NCBI RefSeq assembly: GCF_014645795.1
Contig: NZ_BMMK01000009.1
Span: 142,287-206,286 of the forward strand
Length of the DNA: 64,000 bases
Source: Longimycelium tulufanense
GTDB taxonomy: Bacteria; Actinomycetota; Actinomycetes; Mycobacteriales; Pseudonocardiaceae
Direction of reading: 5' to 3'
The notes under the pieces are model-generated. The model made no database searches, was not told where the DNA came from, and saw nothing but the letters and a program-made list of their open reading frames with translations. The translations under genes and the position numbers were made by a program. Below are positions 49,460 to 58,448 of the stretch, in pieces (position 1 is the stretch's first letter; every line of letters starts with the position of its first letter).

Positions 49460-50998
49460 CTACTTGGCCGGTGCATCGCGTCGCTCCGCCTTCGGGTACC
49501 AGATGGCGACAAGGACGGTCGCGAGCAGCAGGATCAGGGCAACGACCCGCAGCGCGACGCTCATGGCGTCGGTGAAGGCCAACCGCACGGCCTGGCTCAA
49601 CGACTCGACGTCAACGCCGGAGTCCCGGATGACGGCGAGCGCCGAGCCCACCGCCCGCCGGGCAACGTCACCAGCTTCTCCGGGCATGTCGCGAACCCGT
49701 GACGGGAGCCCGGTGGCGAAGTGGCCGTTCAGGATCGTCCCGAAGATCGCGAACCCGAGCGCGCCACCGATCTCCCGGCTGAAGCTGTTGATCCCGGAAC
49801 CCACACCCTGCTGGTGCGGCGGCAGCGAGCTGATGATCGCCGTCGACAGCGGAGGGTTCGACAGCGCCGAGCCGAGCCCGACGACCACGATGCACGCCGC
49901 ATAGAGCGGGTAGACGGTTTCCGGTCCACACAACGAGAACAGCAGGAGCCCGGTCACCACCACGAGCAACCCGACGGTCACCACGCTCCGCCCGCCGAAC
50001 CGGTTCGCCAGCTTGACGGCACGTGGGGACACCAGGAACAACACCACAGCCAGCGGCGCCGTGCCGAGACCGGCCAGCACCGCCGCGTAACCCTTGACGT
50101 TCATCAGGTACTGACCGTTGAGGTAGAAGACCGAGTACATGGCGATGAACGACACGATGATGCCGAGCGTTCCGGCGCGCAGCCCGGCGTAGCGGAACGC
50201 CCTCGGGTCGATCAGGGGGTGCTGCTGCCGCAGCTCGAAGAGGACGAACGCGGTCAGCACCACGAGGGCCACGGCGAACCCGGTGAGCACCGGCCCCGAG
50301 GTCCATCCCAGCTCCTGGCCCTGGATGATGCCGAACAGCAGGGCGAACACACCAACCACGAGGATCGCGACGCCGCCGAGGTCGATCCGGTGGTCATGGC
50401 GTTCCACGGTAGGTGCCGTGGCCGCGATGAGGGCCAGACCCAGTAGGGCGATGGGTGCTGCTACGGCGAAAAGTGCCTGCCAGTCGAAGAACTGCAACAC
50501 CAATCCGCCCAGCACGTTGCCGGCCACCCCGCCGATGCCGCTCATGGCGGTCCACACGGCAACGGCGTGGCCGCGCTGTTCGGCCGGGTAGTTCGCCACC
50601 ATGAGCGGGAGGCTGCACGGCAGGATGAACGCGGCTCCGGCCCCGGTCAACGCGCGGGCGGCCAGCAGGAGCGGCACGCTGGGCGCCACGGCGGAGGCAA
50701 CCGAGCCCGCGGCGAGCACCGCCAGGCCGGTGATCATGATTCCCTTGCGCCCGAACCGGTCGCCGATCGCGCCGGCCGGGATCAGCAGGCAGCCGAAGAC
50801 GACCAGGTAGGTGTCGACGATCCACAGCACCTCGGTGGCCGAGGGCTGGAGCGCGCTGGTCGCCAGCCGACCGACCGCGAGGTTGACGCTGGCACCGAGG
50901 CCGAAGACCAGTGCCACGCACAGGCAAATGGCGGCGGTGGCGGCGCGCCGCGGCGCGGCCACTGCCGGCCGCGCCGCGTCCGCCCGACCGACGGTCAC
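49460..50998 (-). CDS. DHA2-type MFS drug exporter
   Basis: 512 residues, 14 predicted helices. Motif A GAIGDRFGRKGIMITG after helix 2, the antiporter motif C ARALTGAGAAFILPCSLPLM, and IDLGGVAILVVGVFALLFGIIQGQELGW between halves. EmrB/QacA-like proton antiporter that likely exports an amphiphilic product. GTG overlaps the methyltransferase stop (GTGA); followed by the LysR gene. Confidence 0.92.
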   Translation of the reverse strand: MTVGRADAARPAVAAPRRAATAAICLCVALVFGLGASVNLAVGRLATSALQPSATEVLWIVDTYLVVFGCLLIPAGAIGDRFGRKGIMITGLAVLAAGSVASAVAPSVPLLLAARALTGAGAAFILPCSLPLMVANYPAEQRGHAVAVWTAMSGIGGVAGNVLGGLVLQFFDWQALFAVAAPIALLGLALIAATAPTVERHDHRIDLGGVAILVVGVFALLFGIIQGQELGWTSGPVLTGFAVALVVLTAFVLFELRQQHPLIDPRAFRYAGLRAGTLGIIVSFIAMYSVFYLNGQYLMNVKGYAAVLAGLGTAPLAVVLFLVSPRAVKLANRFGGRSVVTVGLLVVVTGLLLFSLCGPETVYPLYAACIVVVGLGSALSNPPLSTAIISSLPPHQQGVGSGINSFSREIGGALGFAIFGTILNGHFATGLPSRVRDMPGEAGDVARRAVGSALAVIRDSGVDVESLSQAVRLAFTDAMSVALRVVALILLLATVLVAIWYPKAERRDAPAK

Positions 50999-51744
50999 AC
51001 CGCCTCCCGGCCGGCACCGGTGTAGGTGGACAGCTCCAGGCCCTGGCCGTCGGTGATCTCCACCGACACGTAGCCGTTGGCCGGATCGCGGACGTAGTCC
51101 AGGTAGGACTTGGCCCCCGCGGCGAACTTGCCGGTGTCGTCGGCGTGGACGAGCGCGCCGGACCGCAGCTTCGGCTCCACGGCCTTCAGCACGGACAGGT
51201 AGAACTCGGCCCAGCCATCCAGGTACAGGAAGTCGACCGGACCGGGCACCTCGGCCAGCACCTGACTCGCCTCGCCGACCACGATCTCGACGTGGTCGGA
51301 CAGCCCGGCCTCGGCGATGTTCTCCCGTGCGGCGGCCGCCTTGCCCTCGTGCATCTCCACGCTGGTCACCCGGCCACCGCCGTTGTCCCGCAGGGCGGCG
51401 GCGATGTGCAGCGTGGACAGGCCGTAGGAGGTGCCGAACTCGACTACCCGCTCCGGCCGCATGGCCCGCACCGTGGTGTAGAGCATCCGGCAGATGGGCA
51501 GTGGTGCCGCGTAGTAGCCCGGGGCGCACGCCTCGACAAGTTCCCCGGGGGTCCACGGCGTGGTGCGGGCGCGCACGATCTTCAGCAGCTTCGGCTGTTC
51601 GACATCGTCGATCCGCTGCTGTTCACCGACGATGTATTCGACCATCTCGCCAACTTTCGGGTCGGCAAGACCGTGCAAGCCACTCAATTCCTTGGTCACA
51701 TCCCGAACGTATGACCAAACGAGCCTTTCGTCCAGTGCAATCAT
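50995..51744 (-). CDS. SAM-dependent O-methyltransferase (second paralogue)
   Basis: 249 residues. RVVEFGTSYGLSTLHIAAALRDNGGG is nearly the same SAM motif as in the protein at 36.7 kb, followed by SVEMHEGKAAAARENIAEAGL, GPVDFLYLDGWAEFYLSVLKAVEP and RDPANGYVSVEI. Start at MIALDERLVWSYV; no clear ribosome site, so a start further in is possible. First gene of the methyltransferase, exporter, LysR operon. May methylate a catechol made by the nearby hydroxylases. Confidence 0.88.
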   Translation of the reverse strand: MIALDERLVWSYVRDVTKELSGLHGLADPKVGEMVEYIVGEQQRIDDVEQPKLLKIVRARTTPWTPGELVEACAPGYYAAPLPICRMLYTTVRAMRPERVVEFGTSYGLSTLHIAAALRDNGGGRVTSVEMHEGKAAAARENIAEAGLSDHVEIVVGEASQVLAEVPGPVDFLYLDGWAEFYLSVLKAVEPKLRSGALVHADDTGKFAAGAKSYLDYVRDPANGYVSVEITDGQGLELSTYTGAGREAV

Positions 51745-51801
51745 TGCAATTGTAGGTTTACCGGCGCGCAATCCATGTTTCCGCGACAAGACCCGGAAAA
51801 A

Positions 51802-51833
51802 GCTGTCCCGCCTCCGGGCGGAGGCGGGACAGC
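51802..51833 (-). terminator. Perfect 14-bp intrinsic terminator after the YczE gene
   Basis: Arms 51802-51815 and 51820-51833 pair perfectly with a 4-base loop; read on the minus strand the stem is followed by TTTTTCC. A textbook terminator for the YczE transcript, insulating the downstream methyltransferase operon. Confidence 0.93.
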
Positions 51834-51863
51834 AGGGGTGACGACGCTCTGGGGGCAGCGCCG

Positions 51864-52550
51864 TCACCGGCCGGCTGGCACGGGTTCGGGCCGTACCGGA
51901 AGCCCGAGGTTGCGCACTCCCAGGCGGGTGTTGAGGTAGATCAGTGGCTGGATGAGAAGGTCGACGCCGACGAGGAAGCAGACCGTGCCGATCCCGAGCG
52001 GACCGCCCAGCAGGAAGCCGGACACCAGCAGCAGGCCTTCCAGAGTGCCCTTGGCCGCCCAGAACGGCCACCGCCAGCGGCTGGTCATGGTGATCGCCAG
52101 CAGGTCCATCGCGCGGATCCCGAAGCCGCTCATAATGATCAGCGCGGAACCGTAGGCGCACAGCAACGTGGCGACGGCCAGCACGAGATACGACGGGAAC
52201 GCCAGCCACCGGCCGACGTCGAGCCACCGGAGGGCGTCGATCATGCTGCCGCAGAAGAAGAAGGTGAACATCGGGGAGAGCTGCGGCCTGCGGTGGGTCC
52301 ACGCGGCGACGGCCAGCAGGCACACCACCGCGACACCGGCCTGCCCCAGACCGACCGTGAGCGGGAGGTGCCGCAGCAGGCCGAGGACGAACACGTCGAG
52401 CGGGTCGGTGCCGAGTTCGGAGAGGATGAACAGGTACGCGCCGAGAGCGAACACGATGCAGCCCACGAGGTAGGTCCACAACCGCCCCATATCGAAGGCG
52501 CGGCGCCGGCCAACTCCCGTGGGTACCCGGTATTGCTGCGTGTCGACCAC
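51864..52550 (-). CDS. YczE/YitT-type membrane protein
   Basis: 228 residues from the GTG at 52550 (GGAGGAATTC upstream), five or six helices: YLVGCIVFALGAYLFILSELGTDPLDVFVLG, AGVAVVCLLAVAAW, SALIIMSGFGIRAMDLLAI. Matches the YczE family, some of which sit by antibiotic clusters (the Bacillus YczE near surfactin genes affects production). Function unknown. Single gene between two terminators. Confidence 0.85.
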   Translation of the reverse strand: MVDTQQYRVPTGVGRRRAFDMGRLWTYLVGCIVFALGAYLFILSELGTDPLDVFVLGLLRHLPLTVGLGQAGVAVVCLLAVAAWTHRRPQLSPMFTFFFCGSMIDALRWLDVGRWLAFPSYLVLAVATLLCAYGSALIIMSGFGIRAMDLLAITMTSRWRWPFWAAKGTLEGLLLVSGFLLGGPLGIGTVCFLVGVDLLIQPLIYLNTRLGVRNLGLPVRPEPVPAGR

Positions 52551-52818
52551 GAATTCCTCCGAAGTAGCGGGAGTTATTACCTGAGCGCAGCGGACAACCC
52601 GCCGCGACAAATGTACGGCGAGTGCCGCCAGGAAAGGGGGCACCGAGGAAGACGTCGGCGCAACCGGCGGCCTTGACCGCCGTTTTCCCTTTCCTTGTTT
52701 CCCGACAACCTCGAAGCTATCCACACCGGGGCGAGGCCACCAGTGCAATACCGGAAACCGTGTCTTCATCGTGGGACAAGCCGCGGGTTCGTCCTGCTCA
52801 GCCGCGACACAGCCGAAC
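52551..52818. other. Promoter region of the YczE gene
   Basis: 268 bases with no supported gene. Probably carries the YczE promoter; I do not see a repeated operator. Confidence 0.5.
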
Positions 52819-52866
52819 ACGGTGCGACCGCGACGGTGACTGGAGTCACTCGCGCGGCCGCACCGT
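52819..52866. terminator. Imperfect nested hairpin at the end of the E2 gene
   Basis: ACGGTGCG pairs with CGCACCGT, then after one mismatch CCGCG pairs with CGCGG, with a small GTGAC/GTCAC hairpin inside the loop. It begins 8 bases after the E2 stop and probably ends the long operon. Confidence 0.7.
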
Positions 52867-52874
52867 GACAGGGC

Positions 52875-54131
52875 TCAGAAGTCCCTGAGCAGTAAGGCCG
52901 GGCGCTCCACCCGGTCGGCGACGAACCTCAAAAAACCGCCGGCCACCGCGCCATCGCACACCCGATGGTCGAAGGTGAGGGAAAGCTGAACCACCTGGCG
53001 CAGCGCCAGCTGGCCCTGGTGTGCCCAGGGGCGGTCGATGATCCGGCCAACCCCCAGCATCGCCGCCTCCGGGTGGTTGAGGATCGGGGTCGACCCGTCC
53101 ACGCCGAACACGCCGTAGTTGTTGAGGGTGAAGGTGCCGCCCGTCAGCTCGGAAGGATCAAGCCTGCCGGACCGCGCCGACTCGGTCAGCCGCTCGAGCT
53201 CCGCGGCGACCTGGACGGTGGTCATCCGGTTCGCGTCACGCACCACCGGGACCACCAGCCCCCGATCGGACTGCGCGGCGAACCCGAGGTGCACCGCCGA
53301 CGGCCGCACGATCTCCGCGCGCTCGGTGTCGACCGTGGCGTTGAGCTCGGGGTAACGCGTGAGGCCGGCGAGGCAGATCCGGGCCAGTAGCGCGAGCAGG
53401 CCGACCCGCTGGCCGCCCGTCGCAAGGTGCTCCCGCACCTCCATCAACGCGGTGGCATCCGCGTCGACCCAGCACGTGGCGTCCGGGATCTCCCGGCGGC
53501 TTCGGCTGAACTTCTCGGCCGCGATGCGCTGCGTTCCCCGCAACGGAATGCGCTCCGCCCCGCCAGGTCGGCCCGGTACGGGCCGGGCGGTCTCGGCAGC
53601 CGAGGTTTCCTTTTCCCGCAGGGCGATCGTGCGCTCGACGTCGGATCGGGTGATCAGCCCCTGCGGCCCACTCCCCGTCAGCCGGGCAAGGTCCACACCG
53701 TGGCGCCGGGCAAGCTGGCGCACGACCGGAGACACGACGGCGACCGGGTCGTCCGCCGTACCTCTCGTAACGGCGGAGTCGGTGACCACCCGACGCCGGG
53801 CACGCGATCGGGAAGCGTTCGACGTGCCGTATCCGACCAGAACCTGGCCGGATTCCGTGCCGGAGGTGGTAGCGGACTCCCCCGGTTCCTCCACCGTCAC
53901 CGAGATCAACGGACGTCCCACGTCCAGCGTCTCGCGCTCGGACGCGTGGCGGGCGGAAACCACGCCCGCGTAGGGGCATGGCACCTCGACCGTCGCCTTC
54001 GCGGTCTCGACCTCCACCACCGGCTGGTCCACCGCGACCACGTCACCGACCCGCACCAGCCAGCGCACCACCTCGGCCTCGGTCAGCCCTTCGCCGAGGT
54101 CGGGGAGCAGGAACTCACGCACTGACGGCAT
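52875..54131 (-). CDS. 2-oxoacid dehydrogenase E2 (dihydrolipoyl acyltransferase)
   Basis: 418 residues. Lipoyl domain with Lys45 in VETAKATVEVP, subunit-binding domain SPVVRQLARRHGVDLARLTGSGPQGLITRSDV near 130-165, and catalytic HRVCDG (His389, Asp393). Closest in look to actinobacterial branched-chain E2 (BkdC type). It transfers the acyl group to CoA. ATG overlaps the E1-beta gene by 17 bases. No E3 gene follows, so the housekeeping lipoamide dehydrogenase must serve. Confidence 0.92.
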   Translation of the reverse strand: MPSVREFLLPDLGEGLTEAEVVRWLVRVGDVVAVDQPVVEVETAKATVEVPCPYAGVVSARHASERETLDVGRPLISVTVEEPGESATTSGTESGQVLVGYGTSNASRSRARRRVVTDSAVTRGTADDPVAVVSPVVRQLARRHGVDLARLTGSGPQGLITRSDVERTIALREKETSAAETARPVPGRPGGAERIPLRGTQRIAAEKFSRSRREIPDATCWVDADATALMEVREHLATGGQRVGLLALLARICLAGLTRYPELNATVDTERAEIVRPSAVHLGFAAQSDRGLVVPVVRDANRMTTVQVAAELERLTESARSGRLDPSELTGGTFTLNNYGVFGVDGSTPILNHPEAAMLGVGRIIDRPWAHQGQLALRQVVQLSLTFDHRVCDGAVAGGFLRFVADRVERPALLLRDF

Positions 54132-55128
54132 GCCAGGCCCTCTCGATGTCGTCGGCCCACTGGAGCCTCTCGATCGCGTCCAGCACCCGGTCCGTGCCGG
54201 GCAGGTGGTGCCGTTCCAGCATGGGTGGCGGGTAGGGCACGTCGAAGCCGGTGACCCGCAGTACCGGCGCCTCCAAGTGGTGGAAGCAGTTCTCGCTGAT
54301 CCGAGCAGCGATCTCCGCGCCCACACCGGCGAATCCGGACGCCTCGTGCACGACGACGGCCCGGCCGGCCCGGCGCACCGCCGCGTACACGGTCTCCTCG
54401 TCGAACGGCACCAGGCTGCGGAGGTCGATCACGGAGACGTCGCGACCGTCCGCCTGGGCGAGCGCCGCGGCTTCCATGCACACCGGAACGGTCTGTCCGT
54501 AGGTGACAAGGACAACCGAGGTTCCCGAGCGGCGGACCACGGCCCGGCCGATCGGTTCGACGGGCGCTTGCGGAGCCCAGTCCTCCCTGGTCCAGTAGAG
54601 CCGCTTGGGCTCGAGGAAGATCACCGGGTCGTCGCTGGCGATCGACTGCCGCAGCAATCCGTAAGCGTCCGCGACGGTGGCTGACGAAACCACGTGGAGC
54701 CCCGGGGTGTGCACGTAGTACGCCTCCGAGGAGTCGCTGTGGTGCTCCACACCGCCGATGCCGCCCCCGTAGGGAACGCGGATCGTGATCGGCATGGGGA
54801 GATTGCCGCGCGTCCGGTTCCGCATCTTGGCCACGTGGTCGACAAGTTGCTCGAACGCCGGATACGCGAAAGCGTCGAACTGCATCTCGACGACGGGTCG
54901 CAGCCCGTACATCGCCATTCCGACCGCGGTGCCGAGGATTCCGGCCTCGGCCAGTGGGGTGTCGGCGCACCGATCCTCACCGAACTCGGCCGCCAGGCCG
55001 TCCGTGATTCGGAAGACACCGCCGAGCTGTCCCACGTCCTCACCGAAGACGTGAACCGTCGGGTCCGCGCGCATCGCGTCCCGAAGCGCGGTGTTCAACG
55101 CCCGGGCCATCGTGGTCGACCCGCTCAC
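54115..55128 (-). CDS. 2-oxoacid dehydrogenase E1 beta
   Basis: 337 residues. TTMARALNTALRDAM, VFGEDVGQLGGVFRITDGL, DTPLAEAGILGTAVGMAMYG and the potassium/TPP-contact region MRNRTRGNLPMPITIRVPYGGGIGG. Pairs with E1 alpha, overlapping it by 4 bases (GTGA). Branched-chain type by sequence, though aryl 2-oxoacids can be used by related enzymes. Confidence 0.93.
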   Translation of the reverse strand: MSGSTTMARALNTALRDAMRADPTVHVFGEDVGQLGGVFRITDGLAAEFGEDRCADTPLAEAGILGTAVGMAMYGLRPVVEMQFDAFAYPAFEQLVDHVAKMRNRTRGNLPMPITIRVPYGGGIGGVEHHSDSSEAYYVHTPGLHVVSSATVADAYGLLRQSIASDDPVIFLEPKRLYWTREDWAPQAPVEPIGRAVVRRSGTSVVLVTYGQTVPVCMEAAALAQADGRDVSVIDLRSLVPFDEETVYAAVRRAGRAVVVHEASGFAGVGAEIAARISENCFHHLEAPVLRVTGFDVPYPPPMLERHHLPGTDRVLDAIERLQWADDIERAWHAVSA

Positions 55129-56246
55129 TGTCCGCCTCCTGCCAGCTCGGACTCCGCCGCCAACTCGGCGGCCAGTCGTGTCTGCTGCTCCCTCAGCTGT
55201 GGGGTCTGCTCGGCGTACACGTGCCGGAAGAGGTCCATCGGGTCAGGGGTGGCGTCGACGCCGAGCCGGGTTCGCAGGTCGGCCGCCATCTCCTCCGCGG
55301 CGTCCCGGGCCCGGCGCTCGGTGTCGCTGTCCAGCATCCCGGTTTCCCGAAGGTGTCGCTCCAGCAGTGTGACGGGGTCCCGCTCCTGCCAGAAGGCCAC
55401 CTCGTCGTCGGTGCGATAGCGGGTGGCGTCGTCGGCGTTGGTGTGCGCGTCGATCCGATAGGTCAACGCCTCGACGAGCGTGGGACCGCCGCCGGCACGT
55501 GCCCGCTCCATCGCCTCGGTCAGCACCGTGTGCACGGCGAGAACGTCGTTGCCGTCCACCAAAACACCAGGAATCCCGTAGCCGATCCCTTTGTGCGCCA
55601 AGGATGGCGCAGCGGTCTGCTTGGACAGCGGAACCGAGATCGCATAGCGGTTGTTCTGCACGAAGAACACCGTGGGCGATTGGTAGACGGCGGCGAAGTT
55701 CAACGCCTCGTGGAAGTCGCCCTCGCTGGTGGCGCCGTCGCCGACAAGCGCGAGTGTCACCACGTCGTCCCCACGGAGCCGGGCGGCATGGGCGAGCCCC
55801 ACCGCGTGCGGGCAGTGCGTCGCCAGTGGAGTGCACAGTGGGGCCACGCGATGGACTCGGGAGTCGTAGCCGGTGTGCCAGTCACCGCGCAGCAACGTCA
55901 GGGTCTCCACCGGGTCGACACCGCGCAGCACCACGGAAAGCGTGTCCCGGTAGGTCGGAAACAGCCAGTCCTGCGGCCCCAGCACGGCGGCCGCGCCGAC
56001 CTGGCACGCCTCCTGGCCCGTGGTCGAGGGGTAGACGGCGAGCCGACCCTGCTTGGTCAGGGCGGTCACCTGCCGGTTGAACCGCCGACCGAGTACCAGC
56101 TGCCGATACAACCCGCGAACCAGCCCACTGTCTATGGTGGATGCTTGGTCCGTGCCGAGGATCCGCACCGGTTCGTCCCCTGGTAACAGGGTGGTGTGGT
56201 CGGCAATGGTAGGCCGCGGTTCGGCCGCGGCGGTCACGACTGTCAT
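55125..56246 (-). CDS. 2-oxoacid dehydrogenase E1 alpha (TPP-binding)
   Basis: 373 residues. TPP motif GDGATSEGDFHEALNFAAVYQSPTVFFVQNN (residues 169-199), shown here by its ends GDG and NN, QGRLAVYPSTTGQEA upstream, and RVHRVAPLCTPLATHCPHAVG. Decarboxylates a branched-chain or aryl 2-oxoacid onto the E2 lipoyl arm. Sixteen bases after the MaoC gene. Same three-gene order as mycobacterial bkdABC. Confidence 0.92.
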   Translation of the reverse strand: MTVVTAAAEPRPTIADHTTLLPGDEPVRILGTDQASTIDSGLVRGLYRQLVLGRRFNRQVTALTKQGRLAVYPSTTGQEACQVGAAAVLGPQDWLFPTYRDTLSVVLRGVDPVETLTLLRGDWHTGYDSRVHRVAPLCTPLATHCPHAVGLAHAARLRGDDVVTLALVGDGATSEGDFHEALNFAAVYQSPTVFFVQNNRYAISVPLSKQTAAPSLAHKGIGYGIPGVLVDGNDVLAVHTVLTEAMERARAGGGPTLVEALTYRIDAHTNADDATRYRTDDEVAFWQERDPVTLLERHLRETGMLDSDTERRARDAAEEMAADLRTRLGVDATPDPMDLFRHVYAEQTPQLREQQTRLAAELAAESELAGGGQ

Positions 56247-56262
56247 CCCCTCGAACCCCTCC

Positions 56263-56718
56263 TCAGCCGACCGCGACCGCGGTCCGGCGCCCCATCAGCA
56301 GCCGCGTGCGTAGCCGGATCACGTCCTCGCCCTCGTGGTTGACGGCTTCCACCCGCAAATGCACCACCCCGGTGTCCGGGCGGCGCGGATGGTCCTCCAC
56401 GTCATCCACCACCGCGTGCACCGTCAGTTCGTCACCCGGTCGCACCGGGTGCAGGTAACGCACCTCGTCCAGGCCGTAGGAGCCCCGACAGTCGGAGTCG
56501 AGCACCAGCTCCGTGACGTAGCAGCGGGTGACATGGGCGGTGGTGTGGCCGCCGCTGGCCACCAGGCCCCCGAACGGTCCCGCTGCGGCGGCGGCTTCGT
56601 CGGTGTGGAACGGCATCGGGTCCCAGCGACGGGCGTACTCCACGATCTCGTCGCGCGTGACCACGACCCGGCCCAGCTCGTGGCGGTCGCCGGCGTGAAA
56701 GTCCTCCAGGTAACGCAT
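56263..56718 (-). CDS. MaoC-like hotdog dehydratase
   Basis: 151 residues from the ATG at 56718, which has GAGGAGGG just upstream; an ATG at 56745 overlapping the DAHP synthase stop is the alternative. RWDPMPFHTDEAAA holds the Asp/His of R-hydratases, followed by ASGGHTTAHVTRC and YLHPVRPGDELTVHAVV. Hydrates or dehydrates an acyl-CoA. In mycobacteria a MaoC protein also neighbours bkdABC in branched-chain amino acid breakdown, which is a caution against assuming a novel role. Confidence 0.85.
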   Translation of the reverse strand: MRYLEDFHAGDRHELGRVVVTRDEIVEYARRWDPMPFHTDEAAAAAGPFGGLVASGGHTTAHVTRCYVTELVLDSDCRGSYGLDEVRYLHPVRPGDELTVHAVVDDVEDHPRRPDTGVVHLRVEAVNHEGEDVIRLRTRLLMGRRTAVAVG

Positions 56719-56741
56719 GTCCCTCCTCGTGCGCGCGACCG

Positions 56742-58088
56742 TCATGCGGCGGCCCGCCCGGATGGCTCCCGGAACAGGCCGGCGACCTCGAACGCCAGGT
56801 CCAGTGCCTGGTTGTGGTTGAGCCGGGGGTCACATGCGGTCTCGTACCGCTTGCCCAGGTCGGCCATGCTCACCGCCGCACACCCGCCCACGCACTCGGT
56901 CACGTCCTCGCCGGTGACCTCCAGGTGCAGCCCGCCCGGGTGCGTGCCGAGCATGTGGTGCACCGCGAAGAATCCGGTCACCTCGTCAGCCACGTCCCTG
57001 AACCGCCGCGTCTTGTGGCCGCTGGGCGCGGTGAAGGTGTTGCCGTGCATGGGATCGCACACCCAGGCCACGGGCACGCCACTCGCGGTCACCTTCTCGA
57101 CCAGTGGCGGCAGCACGTCCCGGATCCGGTCCGCCCCCATCCGCGTGATCAGGGTGAGCCGTCCGGGCTCGGCGTCCGGATTCAGCCTTTCCACCAGGGT
57201 GAGCGCATCGTCGGGTGTGGTGGCGGGACCGAGCTTCACCGCCACCGGGTTACGGATCGACTCGGCGAACGCAACGTGTGCGCCGTCGAGCTGGCGGGTC
57301 CGTTCCCCGATCCACAGCAGGTGACCGGAGGTGGCGTAAGCGGCCCGCGTGCGCGGATCGAACCGGGTGAGCGCGGCCTCGTAGTGCAGCAGTAACGCCT
57401 CGTGGCTCGTGTAGAACTCGGCGCTTCGCAGCTCGTCGGGGTTCGCCCCGTAGGCACGCAGGAAGGTCAGCGCGGACTCGATCTCCCCGGCCAGCCGCCG
57501 GTGCCGGTCGGCGATCTCCGGTCGCGCCACGAACTCCCGGGTCCAGCCGTGCACCTGGCCCAGGTTCGGGTAGCCCTGGCTGATCAGCCGCCAGAGCTGG
57601 TCCAGGGTTGCCGCCGAGGCGTGGTAGGCGCGCAGCATGCGGCGCGGGTCCGGGGCGCGGTCGGCGGGTGTGAACGCCGCGCCGTTGACCGCTTCGCCCC
57701 GGTAGGCCGGCAGGGTCAGCCCGTCCTGCGTCTCCGTCGGGCGCGAGCGGGGTTTGCCGTACTGGCCGGCGATCCGGCCGACGGTCACCACGGGCAGCCC
57801 GCTTCCCCGGGCCAGCACCACGGCCATCTGTGCCAGGGTGCGCAGCTTGCCACGCACGGCCTCGGCGGAGGATGCGGTGAAGGTCTCGGCGCAGTCGCCG
57901 CCCTGGAGCAGGAAGGCGTTTCCGCTGGCCACAGCGGCCAGCCGATCGCGGAGCCGGTCGCACTCGCGGGGCGAGACCAGTGGTGGATAGCCGGACAGCT
58001 CCGCCACCACCTCCTCGACGGCGGTCGGATCGGGCCAGTCCGGCTGTTGGGCGGCGGGCAGGGACCGCCACGTGTGGTGGTCGCTCAT
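56742..58088 (-). CDS. Class II (plant-type) DAHP synthase
   Basis: 448 residues. Cys66 in LLQGGDCAETF, VGRIAGQYGKPRSRPTE, KLGPATTPDDA, WVCDPMHGNT and ETACDPRLN are the metal and substrate residues. Catalyses PEP plus erythrose 4-phosphate to DAHP, the entry to the shikimate pathway. Preceded by 27 bases and a chorismate mutase gene. A class II copy inside a biosynthetic operon normally boosts aromatic precursor supply. I chose the ATG at 58088; a GTG at 58100 lacks a usable ribosome site. Confidence 0.94.
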   Translation of the reverse strand: MSDHHTWRSLPAAQQPDWPDPTAVEEVVAELSGYPPLVSPRECDRLRDRLAAVASGNAFLLQGGDCAETFTASSAEAVRGKLRTLAQMAVVLARGSGLPVVTVGRIAGQYGKPRSRPTETQDGLTLPAYRGEAVNGAAFTPADRAPDPRRMLRAYHASAATLDQLWRLISQGYPNLGQVHGWTREFVARPEIADRHRRLAGEIESALTFLRAYGANPDELRSAEFYTSHEALLLHYEAALTRFDPRTRAAYATSGHLLWIGERTRQLDGAHVAFAESIRNPVAVKLGPATTPDDALTLVERLNPDAEPGRLTLITRMGADRIRDVLPPLVEKVTASGVPVAWVCDPMHGNTFTAPSGHKTRRFRDVADEVTGFFAVHHMLGTHPGGLHLEVTGEDVTECVGGCAAVSMADLGKRYETACDPRLNHNQALDLAFEVAGLFREPSGRAAA

Positions 58089-58115
58089 CGTCGTCGTCAC
58101 CTGGAATCCGCCTCG

Positions 58116-58391
58116 TCAGCCGCGGCAGATCCGCAGTAGTGCCGTGGCGATGTCCCGGCCGGGACCGCCGAAGGCGGACCGGTACCGCTCCAGGATCAGT
58201 TCCTCCCTGGCCGGCTCCACCCGCTGGCCTCCCGCACCGGTCCGAATCTGTTGGATCTGTTGGGAAACCTCCTGTCGGCGGCGCAGCAGCTCGATGATGT
58301 CGTGGTCGAGATCGTCGATCCGTTGCCGCACGGTGCTCACGGCCACCATGGCGGCGGCTTCCGTGCTCGCCTGCTCGGCGGTGGATGACAC
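58116..58391 (-). CDS. AroQ-type chorismate mutase (delta-like)
   Basis: 91 residues from the GTG at 58391 (GGAGGGG upstream). Helical AroQ: VRQRIDDLDHDIIELLRRRQEVSQQIQQIR with the catalytic Arg and Lys/Arg positions, then the C-terminal AREELILERYRSAFGGPGRDIATALLRICRG. That C-terminal pattern and length match the small mycobacterial enzyme (Rv0948c) that is activated by binding class II DAHP synthase, which is the next gene here. Confidence 0.88.
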   Translation of the reverse strand: MSSTAEQASTEAAAMVAVSTVRQRIDDLDHDIIELLRRRQEVSQQIQQIRTGAGGQRVEPAREELILERYRSAFGGPGRDIATALLRICRG

Positions 58392-58448
58392 TGCGACTCC
58401 CCTCCTCGGTTCACGGGCCCGCCACGTCACCGTTGACGGTGGCGCTGC

